Part shown: piece by piece, positions 15,951 through 25,334 of the stretch | Position numbering within the stretch: position 1 is the stretch's first letter | Layout: each line of letters starts with the position of its first letter | NCBI GenBank assembly: GCA_036378675.1 | Contig: DASUWA010000014.1 | Span: forward strand, 1-46,575 | Source: Acidimicrobiales bacterium | GTDB lineage: Bacteria; Actinomycetota; Acidimicrobiia; Acidimicrobiales; Palsa-688 | Length of the DNA stretch: 46,575 nt | Direction of reading: 5' to 3' | The notes under the pieces: model-generated | What the model saw: only the letters and a program-made list of their open reading frames with translations | The model's database searches: none | Told to the model about the DNA's origin: nothing | Position numbers and translations under genes: made by a program

Positions 15951-18839
15951 GTGGCCGGATCAGAGGACAGCGGGCGGCTCATCGTCCGCGGTGCTCGAGA
16001 ACACAATCTTCGGAATATCTCGCTGGATCTCCCGCGGGACAAGATCATCGTTTTCACCGGGCTTTCTGGCTCCGGGAAGAGCTCGCTCGCCTTCGACACC
16101 ATTTATGCCGAAGGGCAGCGCCGTTACGTCGAATCGCTGTCTTCGTACGCGCGCCAGTTCCTCGGCCAGATGGACAAGCCGGACGTCGATTTCATCGAGG
16201 GCCTGTCCCCGGCTATCTCGATCGACCAGAAGTCGGCGAGCCGGAACCCCCGGTCGACGGTCGGGACGATCACCGAGATCTACGACTACCTCCGGCTTCT
16301 GTACGCCCGTGTCGGGGTGCCGCACTGTCCCGAGCACGGCGTGGTGGTCTCCAGGCAGACACCTCAGCAGATCGTGGACAGGGTGCTCGAGCTTCCCGAA
16401 GGGACGCGGTTTCAAGTTCTGGCGCCGGTGGTGCGTGGCCGGAAAGGCGAGTACCAAAGCCTCCTCGAGGAGCTCGCCGGCCAGGGGTATGCGCGAGCCC
16501 GTATCGACGGAGAGGTGTACGAGCTCTCCGATCCGCCCAAGCTCGCCCGCTACGAGATTCACACCATCGAGGTGATCGTCGACAGGCTCGTGAAACGGGA
16601 GGGGATCGAGCGCCGGCTGACCGACTCCCTCGAGACGGCACTGAAGCTCGCCGACGGCGTGGCTGAGGTTCAGATCGTCCCCCGCGAGGGCGAAGGCGAG
16701 CAGGAAGTCCTGACGTTCAGCCAGCACCTCGCTTGCCCGATCGACGGCCGCTCGTTCGACGAGCCGGCGCCCAGGAACTTCAGCTTCAACTCGCCCTACG
16801 GAGCATGCCCCCGATGCGATGGTCTCGGGACTCGGTTCGAGGTGGATCCGGAGCTGGTCGTGCGTGACCCTGATTTGTCGATCGACGAAGGCGCGATCGC
16901 TCCGTGGGCGGGCGCACGCGGCGAGTACTTCGGCCGCGTGCTCGAGGCGGTCGCGGACACTTGGGGTTTTTCAACCAAGACGCCTTGGAAGAAGCTCAAG
17001 AAGTCGGAACAGAAGGTCGTGCTGTTCGGCTCGGGCAGTCGCAAGGTGCACGTCCAGTACCGAAATCGTTATGGCAGGGTCCGCTCGTACGAGACGCATT
17101 ACGAGGGCGTGGTCCCGTGGCTGAGCCGGCGGCATTCAGAGGCGGATTCCGACTATGCGCGGGAGACGATCGAGGGTTATATGCGGGAGGTCCCGTGCCC
17201 CGAGTGCGGCGGAGCGCGTCTCAAGCCGGAAAGCCTCGCGGTCACGGTCGCCGGCCGGAACATCTTCGAGCTGTGTGATCTTCCGCTCGGCGAGTCGACC
17301 GCTCTGATGTCGAGCCTGGAGCTTTCGGAGCGCGACCACCTGATCGCAGACCGGGTGCTGAAGGAGATCCAGGCCCGGATGAAGTTCTTGCTCGACGTTG
17401 GGCTCGACTATCTGAGCCTGAACCGTTCCGCGGCGACGCTCGCCGGCGGTGAGGCGCAGCGGATCCGTTTGGCGTCGCAGATCGGCAGCGGTTTGGTCGG
17501 CGTGCTCTACGTCCTCGACGAACCGTCCATCGGGTTGCACCAGCGCGACAACCACAAGCTCATCGAAACGCTGATCCGCCTCCGCGATCTCGGCAACACC
17601 GTGATCGTCGTGGAGCATGACGAGGACACCATCAGAGTTGCGGACCATGTTGTCGACATCGGTCCCGGCGCCGGCGAGCACGGCGGCAACATCGTGGTGT
17701 CGGGGCCGGTCTCGGACCTGCTCAAGTCGAAGGACTCGATCACCGGTCAGTATTTGACCCGCAAGCGCACCATTCCGGTTCCGGCGATGCGACGCGAACC
17801 GAAAGGCATCCTCACCGTCAAGGGCGCGAGGGAGCACAACCTCAAGGGCATCGACGTCGACTTCCCGCTCGGGTGCATGATCGCGGTCACCGGCGTGTCA
17901 GGGTCGGGCAAGTCGACCCTCGTCAACGACATCCTGCTTCGTGCGCTGATGCAGAAGATCTACCGGTCGAAAGAGGTCCCCGGCCGTCACACCCGCGTTG
18001 AGGGAATCGATCAGCTGGACAAGGTGATCAGCATCGACCAGTCGCCGATCGGCCGGACACCGCGGTCCAATCCCGCGACCTACACCGGTGTCTTCGACCA
18101 CATCCGCCGGCTGTTCGCGACTGCAACCGAAGCGAAGGTACGCGGGTACCAACCGGGTCGATTCTCCTTCAACGTCAAGGGCGGACGCTGCGAGGCGTGC
18201 GCCGGTGACGGAACCATCAAGATCGAGATGCACTTCTTGCCGGACGTCTACGTTCCTTGCGAGGTGTGTAAGGGAGCTCGCTACAACCGCGACACACTTG
18301 ACATCACATTCAAGGGAAAAAATATTGCCGAGGTGCTCGACATGCCTTGCGAGGAGGCTCTCGTGTTCTTCGCCAACCAGCCGTCGATCGCCCGTCACAT
18401 GCAAACCCTTGTAGATGTCGGCTTGGGTTATGTGCGTTTGGGCCAACCGGCCCCGACGTTGTCGGGTGGTGAGGCTCAGCGGATCAAGCTGTCCAGCGAG
18501 CTTGCCAAGCGTTCGACGGGTCATACGATCTACGTTTTGGACGAGCCGACCACGGGCCTGCACTTCGAGGACATCCGCAAGTTGTTGGCGGTCTTGTCCC
18601 GGCTCGTGGATCAGGGGAACACAGTCATCGTTATTGAGCACAACCTTGACGTGATCAAGACGGCTGACTGGATCATCGATCTCGGCCCTGAAGGCGGGAA
18701 CCGGGGTGGAACGGTTGTAGTCGAGGGGACGCCCGAAACCGTGGCGAAAACCCCTGAGAGCTATACGGGACGATTTCTGGAACCGCTCCTGGAAAAGCCG
18801 GCGCCAGCAGCCAGTTCTTCCGCCCGCCGAAAGAGCTAG
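15951..18839 (+). CDS. uvrA: Excinuclease ABC subunit A
   Basis: About 962 residues. UvrA is a dimeric ABC-type ATPase that finds bulky DNA lesions. Near the N-terminus is Walker A GLSGSGKS; a second, GVSGSGKS, begins the second ATPase half (about base 17893). ABC signatures are LAGGEAQR and LSGGEAQR. Zinc-binding cysteines are visible in [18 protein letters not shown] and CEACAGDG ... CEVCKG. GTG 15951 fits a leaderless start from the -10 at 15939-15944; TTG 15948 immediately before is the alternative and adds one residue. Regulation by LexA is supported by the box upstream. The C-terminal tail is Ala/Pro/Ser-rich. Confidence 0.98.
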   Translation: MAGSEDSGRLIVRGAREHNLRNISLDLPRDKIIVFTGLSGSGKSSLAFDTIYAEGQRRYVESLSSYARQFLGQMDKPDVDFIEGLSPAISIDQKSASRNPRSTVGTITEIYDYLRLLYARVGVPHCPEHGVVVSRQTPQQIVDRVLELPEGTRFQVLAPVVRGRKGEYQSLLEELAGQGYARARIDGEVYELSDPPKLARYEIHTIEVIVDRLVKREGIERRLTDSLETALKLADGVAEVQIVPREGEGEQEVLTFSQHLACPIDGRSFDEPAPRNFSFNSPYGACPRCDGLGTRFEVDPELVVRDPDLSIDEGAIAPWAGARGEYFGRVLEAVADTWGFSTKTPWKKLKKSEQKVVLFGSGSRKVHVQYRNRYGRVRSYETHYEGVVPWLSRRHSEADSDYARETIEGYMREVPCPECGGARLKPESLAVTVAGRNIFELCDLPLGESTALMSSLELSERDHLIADRVLKEIQARMKFLLDVGLDYLSLNRSAATLAGGEAQRIRLASQIGSGLVGVLYVLDEPSIGLHQRDNHKLIETLIRLRDLGNTVIVVEHDEDTIRVADHVVDIGPGAGEHGGNIVVSGPVSDLLKSKDSITGQYLTRKRTIPVPAMRREPKGILTVKGAREHNLKGIDVDFPLGCMIAVTGVSGSGKSTLVNDILLRALMQKIYRSKEVPGRHTRVEGIDQLDKVISIDQSPIGRTPRSNPATYTGVFDHIRRLFATATEAKVRGYQPGRFSFNVKGGRCEACAGDGTIKIEMHFLPDVYVPCEVCKGARYNRDTLDITFKGKNIAEVLDMPCEEALVFFANQPSIARHMQTLVDVGLGYVRLGQPAPTLSGGEAQRIKLSSELAKRSTGHTIYVLDEPTTGLHFEDIRKLLAVLSRLVDQGNTVIVIEHNLDVIKTADWIIDLGPEGGNRGGTVVVEGTPETVAKTPESYTGRFLEPLLEKPAPAASSSARRKS

Positions 18840-18842
18840 CCG

Positions 18843-18859
18843 CCGGCTGCCGGCCGGCT
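18843..18859. terminator. Small GC hairpin between convergent genes
   Basis: GCCGGC, loop TGCCG, GCCGGC directly after the uvrA stop and before the stop of the small membrane gene on the other strand. Weak, no T-run. Confidence 0.3.
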
Positions 18860-18866
18860 GGAAGTT

Positions 18867-19070
18867 CTAGGCCGCGGGCCGGCTGGGCCGTGCGACCTGT
18901 TGCGCGTTCATCGAAGGCGTGATCGCCGGCGGCAGAGTTTCGGGGACGTCGCCGGCTTCCTCGCGTTCGCCCCGCTCGAGGAGATAGCGCTCGAAACGCC
19001 CAATGCCGAGCAGGACGCCCAGTCCCGCCAGCGGGGTCATCGACCATAACACCAGCCCGAGAACCGACAT
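18867..19070 (-). CDS. Small single-span membrane protein
   Basis: 67 residues. An N-terminal hydrophobic helix (about 3-23, LGLVLWSMTPLAGLGVLLGI) is followed by a charged segment (RFERYLLERGEREEAGDV) and a Pro-rich tail. ATG 19070 has GGGAG about 8 bases upstream. It follows the 19281-19084 gene by 13 bases on the same strand, so the two are probably co-transcribed. I recognise no family; two small membrane proteins in tandem suggest subunits or chaperones of a membrane complex, but nothing adjacent names it. Confidence 0.65.
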   Translation of the reverse strand: MSVLGLVLWSMTPLAGLGVLLGIGRFERYLLERGEREEAGDVPETLPPAITPSMNAQQVARPSRPAA

Positions 19071-19083
19071 GAAGTGCTCCCTT

Positions 19084-19281
19084 TTACGACGCCTTGCGCC
19101 GGAAGGCCTTCTCGGGGATCAGCCGCACTGCCTGCTGCGCGGGCGGCTCTGTGTCGCCTTGGAACCCGTGGCGGGCGCGCGGCAGGTTCTCCAACTCGGC
19201 TATCTCATGCATGACCCTGAGTCCCCACCCCACGAGCAGGACGAGGGTCGCCACACACAGAACAGCGACTACAGCTACCAC
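19084..19281 (-). CDS. Small membrane protein
   Basis: 65 residues from GTG 19281, which is chosen because GGAGGG lies 7 bases upstream; a longer frame to 19374 has no such signal. The N-terminus is a strong transmembrane helix (VVAVVAVLCVATLVLLVGWG), then a cytosolic charged tail ending FRRKAS. It is the first gene of a likely two-gene unit with the protein at 18867-19070. Function not recognised. Confidence 0.6.
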   Translation of the reverse strand: MVAVVAVLCVATLVLLVGWGLRVMHEIAELENLPRARHGFQGDTEPPAQQAVRLIPEKAFRRKAS

Positions 19282-19426
19282 TTGCTGACCCTCCGAACAG
19301 TCTCCGCACTCCGGCACCCCATCCGTGTGGGCTTGTTCGCCGGTTGCGAAGGGATCTACCCCGGAGCGGGGCATTCCTCACGACCGAGGGCATCAAATTT
19401 GGCGCCGGGCCGGCCCCCTGCGGCAA
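19282..19426. other. Non-coding part of the 369-bp gap before nadA
   Basis: No convincing gene. It should contain the promoter of the two small membrane genes on the minus strand. A short hairpin CCCCG-GAG-CGGGG lies at 19359-19371. The rest of the gap is the tandem repeat array. Confidence 0.5.
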
Positions 19427-19643
19427 GTGTTAACGGCCGTCGTGGGGTTGGGGCCCGACGTTGGGGAGGAGGCCGGGGTTGGGGCCCCGGCCGGGCCAGT
19501 GTTAACGGCCGCCGTGGGGTTGGCGCCCCACGTTGCGGAGGAGGCCGGGTTGGGCCCCCGGCCGGGCAGTGTTAACGGCCGCCGTGGGGTCGGGGCCCCA
19601 CGTTGGGGAGGAGGCCGGGGTTGGGCCCCCGGCCGGGCAGTGT
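19427..19643. repeat. Tandem array of three 70-72 bp GC-rich units
   Basis: Units start with GTGTTAACGG at 19427, 19499 and 19569; a fourth GTGT at 19640 ends the array. Each unit holds two potential hairpins: CGTGGGG...CCCCACG (imperfect in unit 1) and GGCCGGGG...CCCCGGCC-like. Units differ by point changes and 1-2 base indels. The first half of the unit also occurs alone at 12420-12451. The array lies right after the nadA stop. Confidence 0.88.
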
Positions 19644-19650
19644 GATAGCT

Positions 19651-20754
19651 CTAGCTGATGTCGAGCATGCGCTGCAGGGCGACCCTCGCCCAGCCGGCGA
19701 CGTCGTCATCCACAGTGATTCGGTTCACAATCCGGCCGGCCGCCAGCTCCTCCAGCACCCAGCACAGGTGGGCGGCGTCGATTCGGAACATCGTCGAGCA
19801 CGGACAGACCAGTGGGTCGAGGGACTTCACGGTCAGGTGCGGGTTCTCGGCCGCCAGACGCTGCACCAGGTGGATCTCGGTCCCGATCGCGAGAACCGAC
19901 CCCGCCGGTGCCCTCCCGACCGCGCCGATTATGTAATCGGTGCTGCCGACCTCGTCGGCCAGTTGGACGACCTCGTGTGCGCACTCGGGGTGAACAATCA
20001 CCCGGCCTTCGGGATGCTCGGCCCGAAAAGCCTCAATCTGCTCAGGCCGGAACCGCTGGTGAACCGAGCAATGACCCTTCCAGAGCAGGAACGTGGCCTC
20101 CTTCAGCTCGGACTCTTCCAATCCGCCGAGCTCCTTGCGGGGGTCCCACACCCTCATGTCGGAGGCATCGAACCCCAACTGGTAGGCAGTGTTCCGGCCC
20201 AGGTGCTGGTCCGGGAAGAACAGCAGCTTGGTGTGAGGCCCGTGCTGGTCGAGCGCCCAGGTGATCACCTTTCGGGCGTTTGACGATGTGCACACCGCTC
20301 CGCCGTGCTGTCCGACGAAAGCCTTGAGTGCGGCGGACGAGTTCATGTACGTGATCGGCACTACCGCGTCGACGTCGGTCACGGCGGCGATCGAATCCCA
20401 CGCCTCCTCGACCGACTCGAGATCGGCCATGTCCGCCATTGAGCAGCCGGCGTTCAGGTCGGGCAGGATCACCTGTTGGGCGGGCGACGTGAGCACGTCA
20501 GCCGACTCGGCCATGAAATGGACGCCGCAGAACACTACGAACTCGGCTTCCGTGGTGGCCGCCGCAGTCCTCGAAAGGCCGAATGAGTCGCCCCTCGCGT
20601 CGGCCCACCGCATCACCTCGTCACGTTGGTAGTGGTGGCCCAGGATGATCAGGCGCGGACCAAGGGCCTCCTTGGCGGCGGCGATTCGGCGCGCAAGATC
20701 ATCGCTCGTTGCAGTTACGTAGCCCTCAGGGAGGGGAGTTTGGAGCCGAAACAT
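19651..20754 (-). CDS. nadA: Quinolinate synthase
   Basis: 367 residues. It condenses iminoaspartate with dihydroxyacetone phosphate to quinolinate in NAD synthesis and carries a [4Fe-4S] cluster. The cysteines expected as ligands are visible: C104 (NAGCSMAD), one in HPECAHEV and one in CPCSTM. ILGHHYQRDEV and PITYMNSSAALKAF are family hallmarks. ATG 20754 has GGAGG 8 bases upstream. Usual partners nadB and nadC are not next to it. It diverges from uvrC, and its 3' end runs into the repeat array. Confidence 0.96.
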   Translation of the reverse strand: MFRLQTPLPEGYVTATSDDLARRIAAAKEALGPRLIILGHHYQRDEVMRWADARGDSFGLSRTAAATTEAEFVVFCGVHFMAESADVLTSPAQQVILPDLNAGCSMADMADLESVEEAWDSIAAVTDVDAVVPITYMNSSAALKAFVGQHGGAVCTSSNARKVITWALDQHGPHTKLLFFPDQHLGRNTAYQLGFDASDMRVWDPRKELGGLEESELKEATFLLWKGHCSVHQRFRPEQIEAFRAEHPEGRVIVHPECAHEVVQLADEVGSTDYIIGAVGRAPAGSVLAIGTEIHLVQRLAAENPHLTVKSLDPLVCPCSTMFRIDAAHLCWVLEELAAGRIVNRITVDDDVAGWARVALQRMLDIS

Positions 20755-20959
20755 CGACGAAACCTCCGGACGGAGAACCTCGATATGGTCGGCGGGGACA
20801 GCCCGGTCGCCCGTCCGCGGGGATGTCGACCTCGAGGGGATATGTGCCGGATACCGGGCCGGCTTGAGCTCAGTTTACGCGCCCGGACCTGGTTAGGGGA
20901 GTGCCGGGTACGGATCGCCGGCCGCTTCTCCCCAACTGTGCGGCAAACTCGAAAACAAC

Positions 20960-22921
20960 ATGCTTCACCGGCCTCCCACCTCCTCCATCCCCGACGCTCC
21001 CGGCTCGTACCAGTTCCGGGACCGGGACGGCCGGGTCATCTACGTGGGCAAGGCCAAGTCGCTTCGGAGCCGGCTGTCGAACTACTTCCAGAACCCGGCC
21101 AACCTGCCGGTCCGCACCGCCCAGATGGTCAACCAGGCGGAGACCGTCGAGTGGATCCAGGTCCGCAACGACGTCGAGGCGCTCATGCTCGAGTACTCCC
21201 TCATCAAGCAGCACAAGCCCCGCTTCAACGTCCGGCTGCGGGACGACAAGAGCTACCCGTTCCTGGCCGTCACCGTCTCCGACGAGTGGCCACGCGCGAT
21301 GGTCCGCAGGGGCGCGAAGGACAAGGGTTCGCTCTACTTCGGTCCCTACGCCCACGCTTACGCGATCCGAGAGACGCTGGATTCCCTCCTGCGTACCTTT
21401 CCGATTCGAACTTGCAGCGACAACAAGTTCGAACGGCACAAGAAGCTGGGCCGACCGTGCCTCCTCTTCCACATCGAGAAGTGCTCAGGACCGTGCGTTG
21501 CGGCGATCGACGCGGAGCCCTATAAGGGGCTTGTCCACGAGTTGGTCAACTTCCTCGACGGCGACACGCAGCCGGTGATGAAGCGACTCGAGACTGAGAT
21601 GAGTGACGCAGCCGAGAGGCTCGAGTTCGAACGAGCTGCTCGATTGCGCGACCGGCTCACCGCGGTCCGCAAGGCGGTGGAGAAGCAGCAGATGGTCACC
21701 GAACGGGCAGAGGACCTTGACTGCTTCGGGATGGTCGAGGACGAGCTCGAAGCCGCGATCCAGGTCTTCTATGTGCGCAGGGGACGGGTCGTAGGCCGCA
21801 AGGGGTTCATTGTCGACAAGGTCGAGGACCTCACGCCGGCACAGCTTGTCGCTCAAATCGTCGAGCAGCACTACGACGACCCGCCGCTCGGCGTGCCACC
21901 GTTAGTCCTTGTACCAAGCGAGCCCGACAACACCGACACCCTCGAGTCCTGGCTCGCAGCCGCCCGCTCGGCCGTGGACACGGAATCACCCAACGGAGCA
22001 GTGGGCGCCGGCGAGTGGTGGGCCGCCAACCAGCGATACCGGGTCGAACGAAGCGTCAACCCCGAAGCCCGCGCGGGCGCGCACGTAGAAATCCGGGTCC
22101 CCCAGCGCGGCGACAAGAAGGCACTGCTCGAGACGGTCACGCGCAACGCGGGGGAGCAGTTCACGCAGCACCGCCTCAGGCGAGCCTCCGATCACAACGC
22201 GCGAGCCAAGGCATTGAACGCGCTCCAGGACGCGTTGGGCCTGCCCGAAGCACCGCTCCGCATCGAGTGCTACGACATGAGCCACCTGCAGGGGACCGAC
22301 TACGTCGGAAGCATGGTGGTGATGGAGGACGGTCTTCCCCGACCGCAGGAGTACCGACGCTTCAAGATTCGCACCGTCGCGCAGAACGACGACTACGCCG
22401 CGATGGAGGAGGTCCTCACCAGGCGGTTGCAGGCCTACCTCGCCGAGCGCGACCGGCCGATCGAGGAGCGCCGCCGGCGGTTCGCCTACCCGCCCCAGCT
22501 GCTGCTCGTCGATGGCGGGAAGGGACAGCTCTCGGTCGCTGAGCGGGTGGTCGAGGAGCTCGGCCTCGAGGACGAGATTCCGGTCGCGGCCCTCGCCAAG
22601 CAGTTCGAGGAGGTCTACGTGCCCGGCCAGGCGGACCCGATTCGCATCCCGCGCACCTCGGAGGCGCTTTACCTCCTTCAGCAGGTCAGGGACGAGGCGC
22701 ACCGGTTCGCCATCACCTATCACCGCACTCTCCGAGGAAAAAGGATGACTTCGTCGGTTCTCGACGACATCCCCGGACTCGGCCCGGCGCGCAAGAAGCG
22801 GTTGGTCAAGGAGTTGGGTGGCATCAAGGCCATCAAGGCCGCTTCACGCGAGTCGCTGGCGGAGCTGTCCTGGCTGCCCGAGTCTGTGGCGGACGCGGTG
22901 TTCGAGAAATTGCACGGCTAG
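20960..22921 (+). CDS. uvrC: Excinuclease ABC subunit C
   Basis: 653 residues. UvrC makes both incisions around a lesion. The N-terminal GIY-YIG nuclease domain (PGSYQFRDRDGRVIYVGKAKSLRSRL, about 14-39) makes the 3' cut; a UVR motif is near residues 205-240; the RNase H-like domain holds IECYDMSHLQGTDYVGSMVV and LLLVDGGKGQL; a C-terminal tandem helix-hairpin-helix follows (about 590-650, LDDIPGLGPARKKRLV). ATG 20960 has no clear Shine-Dalgarno. With uvrA and uvrB, the whole excinuclease lies within 10.4 kb. Confidence 0.97.
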   Translation: MLHRPPTSSIPDAPGSYQFRDRDGRVIYVGKAKSLRSRLSNYFQNPANLPVRTAQMVNQAETVEWIQVRNDVEALMLEYSLIKQHKPRFNVRLRDDKSYPFLAVTVSDEWPRAMVRRGAKDKGSLYFGPYAHAYAIRETLDSLLRTFPIRTCSDNKFERHKKLGRPCLLFHIEKCSGPCVAAIDAEPYKGLVHELVNFLDGDTQPVMKRLETEMSDAAERLEFERAARLRDRLTAVRKAVEKQQMVTERAEDLDCFGMVEDELEAAIQVFYVRRGRVVGRKGFIVDKVEDLTPAQLVAQIVEQHYDDPPLGVPPLVLVPSEPDNTDTLESWLAAARSAVDTESPNGAVGAGEWWAANQRYRVERSVNPEARAGAHVEIRVPQRGDKKALLETVTRNAGEQFTQHRLRRASDHNARAKALNALQDALGLPEAPLRIECYDMSHLQGTDYVGSMVVMEDGLPRPQEYRRFKIRTVAQNDDYAAMEEVLTRRLQAYLAERDRPIEERRRRFAYPPQLLLVDGGKGQLSVAERVVEELGLEDEIPVAALAKQFEEVYVPGQADPIRIPRTSEALYLLQQVRDEAHRFAITYHRTLRGKRMTSSVLDDIPGLGPARKKRLVKELGGIKAIKAASRESLAELSWLPESVADAVFEKLHG

Positions 22922-22930
22922 GGTCCGGAC

Positions 22931-23812
22931 ATGCCTTCCGTCATCGCCAACGGGATAACCCTCGAATACGAGACCGCCGGCGAGCTCTCCGACCCGCCGC
23001 TCCTGCTGATCATGGGGTTGGGGGGTCAGCTCATTACTTGGGACGACGCGTTCGTCGCCGAGCTCGCCCAACGAGGGTTCTTCGTCATTCGCTTCGACAA
23101 CCGCGACGTCGGCCTTTCAACCTGGTTCGACGATGCGGGAGTCCCGGACGTCGGCGAGGTGATGGTGGCTCGGCAGTCGGGCGGCTCGCCCAAGGCGCCG
23201 TACCTCCTTGCCGACATGGCTGCCGACGCTTCCGGACTGCTCGACGCCCTCGGGATCGCCTCCGCTCACGTCCTCGGGGTGTCGATGGGAGGGATGATCG
23301 CCCAGTCGCTCGCGATAGCCCATCCCGCCAAGCTGCGTTCTCTGATCTCGATCATGTCGACCACCGGCGACTCGTCCGTTGGGAATCCCCACCCCGATGC
23401 GATGGCCGCGTTAATGGCATCTCCCCCCGGAAACCGCGACGAAGCCATCGAAGCTGCGGTCAAGGCGTGGAGCGTCTTCGGGTCACCTGGATACGAGTTC
23501 GACGAAAAGCGCATCCGTGACAACGCCGCCCGGGCCTACGACCGCGCCTTCCACCCGGAAGGCATCGCGCGCCAGCTCGCCGCCGTCATCGCATCGCCCG
23601 ATCGCACGCCGGCACTGCATTCTGTGAAGGCCCCGACTCTTGTGATACACGGTGAGGCGGATCCGCTGGTCGACCCTTCCGGCGGCAAGGCGACCGCAGC
23701 CGCAGTGCCCGGCGCATCTCTGTGGCTGGTGCCAGGGATGGGGCACGATCTCCCGCCGGCGCTGTTTTCCGAGATCGCCGACCGGGTTGCGGCTCACTCT
23801 CTGGGGGCTTGA
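22931..23812 (+). CDS. Alpha/beta hydrolase
   Basis: 293 residues. The fold and triad are visible: the oxyanion region LLIMGLGGQ, nucleophile S118 in GVSMGGM, an acid in HGEADPLVDP and a histidine in GMGHDLPP. The N-terminal region DNRDVGLSTWFDD is common in the DhmA/3-oxoadipate lactonase-like and carboxylesterase groups. Substrate unknown. It begins 9 bases after the uvrC stop and may be transcribed with it. Confidence 0.85.
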   Translation: MPSVIANGITLEYETAGELSDPPLLLIMGLGGQLITWDDAFVAELAQRGFFVIRFDNRDVGLSTWFDDAGVPDVGEVMVARQSGGSPKAPYLLADMAADASGLLDALGIASAHVLGVSMGGMIAQSLAIAHPAKLRSLISIMSTTGDSSVGNPHPDAMAALMASPPGNRDEAIEAAVKAWSVFGSPGYEFDEKRIRDNAARAYDRAFHPEGIARQLAAVIASPDRTPALHSVKAPTLVIHGEADPLVDPSGGKATAAAVPGASLWLVPGMGHDLPPALFSEIADRVAAHSLGA

Positions 23813-23915
23813 ACGGGCACCGAATTAGCCGATGGTTTGATCCCCTTGTCGGGCTTTGTTCGAGGTGTTACACACGCCACGCGCAGCTGGGTGCGCTCAA
23901 AAGGGGAGGGGAACA

Positions 23916-24419
23916 TTGCAACGCATCGGACGTCGAGAAGTGCTGATGGGGGCTGGAGCAGGAGCGGTGGGGCTCGCCGCGATGGAAATAGGCCTTCCAG
24001 CCGCGACCGCCTCCGCATCGGAGGACTCTCAAGGTAACTCTGGATCGGGTGTCGAGGGCGCGTGGCGCATCGTCCACACGGACACCACTCCTGATACTGA
24101 TTCGGCGGAGGCGATCGTGACGTTTGCCGACGGTGGCGGTCTGGTCGCCCGCGACATCAACCCGCCGGGTGACGCTCAACTCGGGGCGTGGAGGGCAACG
24201 GGTGATCGCCGTTTCGTCGCCACATTCTTCGACTCGTTCAGCGAGGGACCTAGCGGCCCCGTCCACATTGTCAAAGTGATCGTGAAGGGCACCGTGGACG
24301 ACGACAACGACAAGATCTCCGGAACCTACACGTTCACCATCACCCCTCCACCACCCGAATTTCCGGCCTCCGGAGGGACCGGCACGTTCGAAGGCAGTCG
24401 ACTCGTAGCTGGCTCCTGA
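23916..24419 (+). CDS. Tat-exported protein, possibly lipocalin-like
   Basis: 167 residues from TTG 23916, chosen because GGGGAGGG lies just upstream and because it places the twin-arginine signal at the N-terminus: RREVLMGAGAGAVGLAAM, ending at an AxA-type site near ATASA. The mature part is short (about 135 residues) and beta-rich, beginning VEGAWRIVHTDTT and ending GGTGTFEGSRL, which recalls small beta-barrel proteins. No cysteines or catalytic motif. A folded, secreted binding protein is plausible; function unknown. A terminator hairpin follows. Confidence 0.75.
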   Translation: MQRIGRREVLMGAGAGAVGLAAMEIGLPAATASASEDSQGNSGSGVEGAWRIVHTDTTPDTDSAEAIVTFADGGGLVARDINPPGDAQLGAWRATGDRRFVATFFDSFSEGPSGPVHIVKVIVKGTVDDDNDKISGTYTFTITPPPPEFPASGGTGTFEGSRLVAGS

Positions 24420-24426
24420 CGGTCGC

Positions 24427-24451
24427 CCGGCTGGACCCGGGGTCCGGCCGG
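24427..24451 (+). terminator. 11-bp stem hairpin
   Basis: CCGGCTGGACC, three bases, GGTCCGGCCGG, one G-U pair, eight bases after the stop of the Tat-exported protein gene. No T-run. Confidence 0.55.
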
Positions 24452-24473
24452 TCGAGCGCCCTAGCCTGCCGTC

Positions 24474-25214
24474 GTGGCTAACAAGGCCGACAACGGCATC
24501 TGGGAAGCAGCGGCGCCCTGGTGGCAGGAAGGATTCACCGAGGGAGCCGACGTCGAATACGTCGAGCAGATCCTCCCGTGGATCAGGTCGCAGCTGAAAG
24601 GATCAGAGCGGGTGCTCGACGTCGGCTGCGGAGACGGCCAGGTCGGGCGCATGGCCAAGCGGCTGCGGAGCGTTCGCTTCGTGGCTGGCATCGACCCGAC
24701 CTGGGCCCAGATAGCCGTCGCCCGCAAACGCGGCGGGGGAGTGCGATTCGGACGAGCGGAGGCCGCAGCGCTTCCGTTTCGAAGCGGCAGCTTTGACACG
24801 GTGATCGCGTGTCTCGTCTTCGAGCACGTCGAGGACATGGACACCGCTATCGAAGAGGTTGCCCGTCTTCTTGTCCCAGGCGGACGCTTCCTCTTCCTCC
24901 TGAACCATCCGCTTCTCCAGACTCCGGGCTCGGGGTGGATCGACGACACAATTCTCGAGGAGCAGTACTGGCGGATCGGGCCCTATCTGACCGAAGACAA
25001 CACCCTCGAGGAAGTCGAGAAGGGAGTACTCATTCCCTTCATCCATCGCCCGCTGTCCCGCTACGTGAACGCGATGGCGGCAAACGGTCTGTTCCTGACC
25101 CTGATGGACGAGCCGGCGCCTCCACCCGGGTTCCTTGCCAAGGCGATCGAGTACACCGAGGCTGCTTCCATTCCCCGCCTGCTTGCCCTCCGTGCCGAGA
25201 AGCTCGAGCGATAG
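24474..25214 (+). CDS. Class I SAM-dependent methyltransferase
   Basis: 246 residues. Motif I VLDVGCGDG (47-55), acidic loop VAGIDPTWAQ, motif IV FDTVIACLVFEHVEDM and post-I LLVPGGRFLFLLNHP place it in the UbiE/methyltransferase-11 group. Substrate unknown. GTG 24474 has no Shine-Dalgarno; TAGCCT (24462-24467) lies 6 bases upstream, so the message is probably leaderless. Convergent with the AbiEi-like gene across two hairpins. Confidence 0.86.
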   Translation: MANKADNGIWEAAAPWWQEGFTEGADVEYVEQILPWIRSQLKGSERVLDVGCGDGQVGRMAKRLRSVRFVAGIDPTWAQIAVARKRGGGVRFGRAEAAALPFRSGSFDTVIACLVFEHVEDMDTAIEEVARLLVPGGRFLFLLNHPLLQTPGSGWIDDTILEEQYWRIGPYLTEDNTLEEVEKGVLIPFIHRPLSRYVNAMAANGLFLTLMDEPAPPPGFLAKAIEYTEAASIPRLLALRAEKLER

Positions 25215-25278
25215 CTCCTCAGAGCCGCCTCGCTCATTGGCATCTATGGCGCGCGAGGCCCGCACGATTCCCCGTTTA

Positions 25279-25324
25279 GCAACCCGCCTCCAGCGGGTTG
25301 CTGCCCGCCGGCCTCTTGCCGGCG
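25279..25324. terminator. Two hairpins between convergent genes
   Basis: GCAACCCGC-CTCCA-GCGGGTTGC (25279-25301, 9-bp perfect stem) and CGCCGGC-CTCTT-GCCGGCG (25306-25324, 7-bp perfect stem). They fill the gap between the methyltransferase and the AbiEi-like gene and can serve both strands. Confidence 0.7.
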
Positions 25325-25334
25325 GCGAACCGAC

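Noticed and set aside
15251-16666. 471-residue plus-strand open frame over ndh and the uvrA start
   Set aside because: Antisense of NDH-2 and out of frame with UvrA; composition is that of a shadow frame.
19427-19643. CRISPR array
   Set aside because: Units are contiguous 70-72 bp repeats without unique spacers, and there are no cas genes.
19003-19645. Plus-strand frames running through the GC-rich repeat array (for example SVNGRRGVGAP repeats)
   Set aside because: Open only because the repeats lack stops; no ribosome site, and opposite the two small membrane genes.
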